A stretch of DNA of 64,000 bases from Symsagittifera roscoffensis (taxonomy: Eukaryota; Xenacoelomorpha; Acoela; Convolutidae). Shown piece by piece: positions 61,418 to 64,000 of the stretch. The stretch is from positions 43,045,380 to 43,109,379 of the forward strand of contig NC_087064.1 of the NCBI RefSeq assembly GCF_963678635.1, read 5' to 3'. The first letter of the stretch is position 1, and each line of letters begins with the position of its first letter. The position numbers were made by a program, and so were the translations under genes. Below the pieces are notes generated by a model, which saw only the letters and a list, made by a program, of their open reading frames with translations, was not told the origin of the DNA and ran no database searches.

Positions 61418-61600
61418 ATACCTCCAATTGCAGTTACATCATTGAATGCTTTGCGCTGATACGGGTAGTTGTTTTCAAGTTTCATCAAAGGGTAATATTA
61501 TTTGTGCTCGTTGTAGATTTCTTTCTTGAAGCCTCTTAAAATTTTAACTAGCCACTTTTGATTAGAAGTTGCCATACCATCTGATTTTATTGAAGGCCTA

Positions 61601-61640
61601 CAAGAAGTTGCACGAATCTATCAAAATAAAACAGCCGAAA
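61601..61640 (+). repeat. third, short fragment of segment X
   Basis: CAAGAAGTTGCACGAATCTAT followed, after a short insertion, by CAGCCGAAATTA matches the start of X. The rest of X is absent. Confidence 0.6.
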
Positions 61641-61896
61641 TTACTTTATGAGTGAGCCACCCGGACTTAAACTCAAAACACTGAGACTTCCAAACATGAG
61701 CATCATTTTTTTATTGTAGCTTTATGACTCGAAAACGTTGAGCATGTAGGGAAATGTTGTTGTTTGTCGTGACCTAATAAACGAGCATGCCAAATGCATA
61801 AAAATGTAAAAGAAAAATCAGTCGATAAAATACACAGGTTGGGGAACGAAAACAATCCGCAAAAAGGATTGTCTCAAACTTCACAATGCATGCAGA

Positions 61897-62315
61897 CAGG
61901 GGCGGATCTAGAATTTTCTCGAGGGAAGGGGGGGGGAGGGAGGGTGTTGGGTGGGGTGGGGGTGGGGTGGGGGGGGGGGGGGTTTGGTGCGGATTTTCGA
62001 AAAATATTCGAAATTTTTGACAACCTTTTTTTTTACCGGCTGAGCAATTTGATTTTCCGAGCTCTCCTAAAGCACTAAAAAGACGCTGTTTTCGCCAAAT
62101 TTTCTGCGCCGCGAAAATCGCGTTTTTTTAGCGCGCTTCCCCTCAAAGTTAGTATATATTGGCGCCAAAAGCGCATTTAGAAAAATTTTAGGGTCGGTCG
62201 GCCAAAAATGAATTTCTCAAAATAGTACAAAGGGGGACCCTTTGGGTCGGCGGGATCGAATCCCTGAGGGGGGGGGGGGGCGTCTGCCCCCTTCTTCCCC
62301 CTAAATCAGCCCCTA
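61897..62315 (+). mobile_element. hAT-type MITE, full length, with perfect 8-bp TSD
   Basis: 419 bases. It begins with the consensus-like terminus CAGGGGCGGATCTAG and ends CTAAATCAGCCCCTA. The direct repeat CATGCAGA lies on both sides (61889-61896 and 62316-62323). A G-run block at about 61926-61983 is an expansion not seen in the 39.0-kb member. Confidence 0.88.
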
Positions 62316-62323
62316 CATGCAGA

Positions 62324-63875
62324 TGCAGAGGTGTTCCTTCGCCGTACACCGCTTTCCTCTGTGTATTTGAGAGCACCATTCTTGCCTGCATGAGGCATAG
62401 AGTGTGTGGGGCGCTATAAACTTCTTTTGAATGTAGCATGAAATGGTCGGCGCTTTCACCCTGATCCCATTGATTTTGTGATTCCCGTTTTTGAAGATGG
62501 CGACAAATTATTTTCGCTTAACCTTGATAGTGTTGGTTGTGCATTTTTATCTTGGAACTTAACAATAATATTTGGTAGTTAATTCTAACTCACCTTTTTT
62601 TTCAGAATTTGACAAAACAAACCCAGTGCCTCGCGCAATTGAAAAAACGTTTGAAAATATTTTGCAAAAATAAAAAATTTTCAGTTAGTCCAATTCCAAT
62701 CATTGAATTGACGTAGCGTTCAAATAAAATATTATGAACTTTGTGACTTTTTTTTATCGCAAACACATGAAGTTTCAGTTGAATTGGCAGGCGAAACTTT
62801 GTTGCTTGAGAAAGAAAAAACCCCGTTGAATCCAAGCTTTTCCAAGCCTCATGAAGTCAGTTTTCAACAACTAATAAAAGATGACGGCGTTTGCCTGTGT
62901 TCCGCGAAAAAAAAAATGAAAAAAAAAAACCTCTGCCTAACTCACCAAAATTTTTTCTGAGTCACTTTGGGTTTTTTCACATTCAGTTTTTTGATATTAA
63001 TTTTTGAACACCAAACAATGGAAAATTCAGTTGCTCTCAAGTTTTTTGATATTTTGCTATAGTAATGATAATTTGTATACAATTGGCTCACACGTTCCAA
63101 AAGAAATTTCATCAATTTTGGTTAATTCAGTACCAAAAATGAGTACATCTTCCCAACTTTCCAACCTTAATTTAAAGCTTGATCACTGCTTGATACTGTG
63201 ATCAGACTTTGAAACATAGGATTTGCTTGTGTCGTACAATTCAAATCTCGGTTACAATAGTCAAAAAGAGAAGGAAGCAACCTATCGTTGCAATTCGAAA
63301 TTGTTTGAAAAAAATTTGTTAACGATTCAAAACGATTCAAAAACGATTAAAAAAATTCAATGAAAAAATGAACAAAGACTCAATTGTTTGCCAATTGTTA
63401 GAACATTTTTGAGCCAAACAAAAAAAATCAAAAAAATTCAAATTAAAGGAAGAAAGGACACAAAAGTTTGGTCAGCTAAACAACTAAAAGAGCTGATCCT
63501 GAAGGAAGATATCCTAATGTTTGAGTGTAAGAAAGCGAAAACGGAAAAATTTTTGAAAATGTTTGCAGTTTGTTTATGAAAAGAAAAAATTTTATGTTTT
63601 TGTGAAGTAGAAAGGAAAACTTTTTATATTGGTAAATACAAAATTACACGGGAATTCAAAAATTAGGGTGGATTAAAAATAAAAAATAAGGTAAAATTAG
63701 CCGGTCTACACAACAGAGTTTTTTCACAATTACGCAAGTTGATTGCCAAATGTCACAATTCCGTTGAAAAAACGAAATACCCTTTAAGTTATACCAAAAA
63801 TCGGTAAAGGTCAGTAAGTTTTCCCATGGGAGTTTTCATGCTTTTTAGTATGAAAAAAAAAATAGCTCAAGAAAT
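62324..63875. other. AT-rich DNA without a recognised gene
   Basis: The first ~130 bases are GC-richer and free of repeats, but give no exon I can recognise. The rest is AT-rich, with short frames of no known family. Confidence 0.4.
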
Positions 63876-64000
63876 ACCTGGGTTGACCTCCATAAACCGA
63901 AAATGCTTATCTTACAATTACATACATCAAATGTACGGGAAAATGCTAATCAAAGAAGTTCCATACAATTTCAAAAATTCATTGAAAAAAAAATTCGAAC
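63876..64000 (-). repeat. terminal fragment of the TCATACAATT element, inverted
   Basis: ACCTGGGTTGACC (63876-63888), then AAAATGCTTATC.TACAATT and GGGAAAATGCTAATC. It is the inverse of the ends at 55.56-55.60 and 60.98-61.02 kb (AGCATTTTTGGTCAACCCGGGT). It continues past the window. Confidence 0.55.

Noticed and set aside
61070-61459. 129-codon + strand frame
   Set aside because: It runs antisense through a tRNA-derived SINE head, and the rest of the frame has no recognisable motif.
62188-62439. 83-codon - strand frame
   Set aside because: About half of it is the GC-rich end of a MITE; the remainder has no recognisable family.

Overview
This is a non-coding-rich, AT-rich eukaryotic window, almost certainly from an animal. 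The evidence is spliced exons with GT/GC-AG introns, the conserved C-terminal end of a SPATA7-like ciliary gene, hAT-type MITEs with 8-bp target-site duplications, a decayed Ty3/gypsy-type retroelement and several tRNA-like (SINE-type) Pol III boxes. I cannot name the lineage. Almost none of the open frames longer than 60 codons is a real gene: most are frames through repeats.

Layout. 1-2.9 kb: TA microsatellite, then the last four recognisable exons of a SPATA7-like gene on the + strand, one intron using a GC donor. 3.03-31.58 kb: a 28.5-kb tandem array of two related ~2-kb monomers, A (nine copies) and B (five copies plus a fragment), in the order A A A AB AB AB A A AB B b. Both monomer types begin and end at the same GGCAG-rich block, so A can be followed by either A or B. 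Each A carries an internal TA-flanked inverted repeat of about 0.7 kb. A diverged half-copy of A sits 2 kb upstream, inside the SPATA7-like gene.

31.6-42.8 kb: mostly unique AT-rich DNA with two possible exons on the - strand (33.6 and 35.3 kb), three members of a MITE family with CAGGGGCGGAT termini, a 1.1-kb foldback element interrupted by one of those MITEs, small TIR elements and long C runs. 42.8-52.3 kb: a 9-kb block very poor in G on the + strand. It holds a broken gypsy-type integrase, then possible envelope-position coding remnants, then a 1.15-kb segment duplicated in tandem. 53.4-61.0 kb: a roughly 3.8-kb segment present twice, with internal rearrangement and many short palindromes built on TCATACAATT. 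61-64 kb: a tRNA-derived SINE head, another full-length hAT-type MITE and unannotated AT-rich DNA.

The strongest candidate for something undescribed is the A/B array: a higher-order repeat beside a single-copy gene, whose monomer switching, subtype linkage and block duplication can all be read from the sequence. No protein-level system (operon, defence locus) is present. All identity statements are by eye; nothing was searched.
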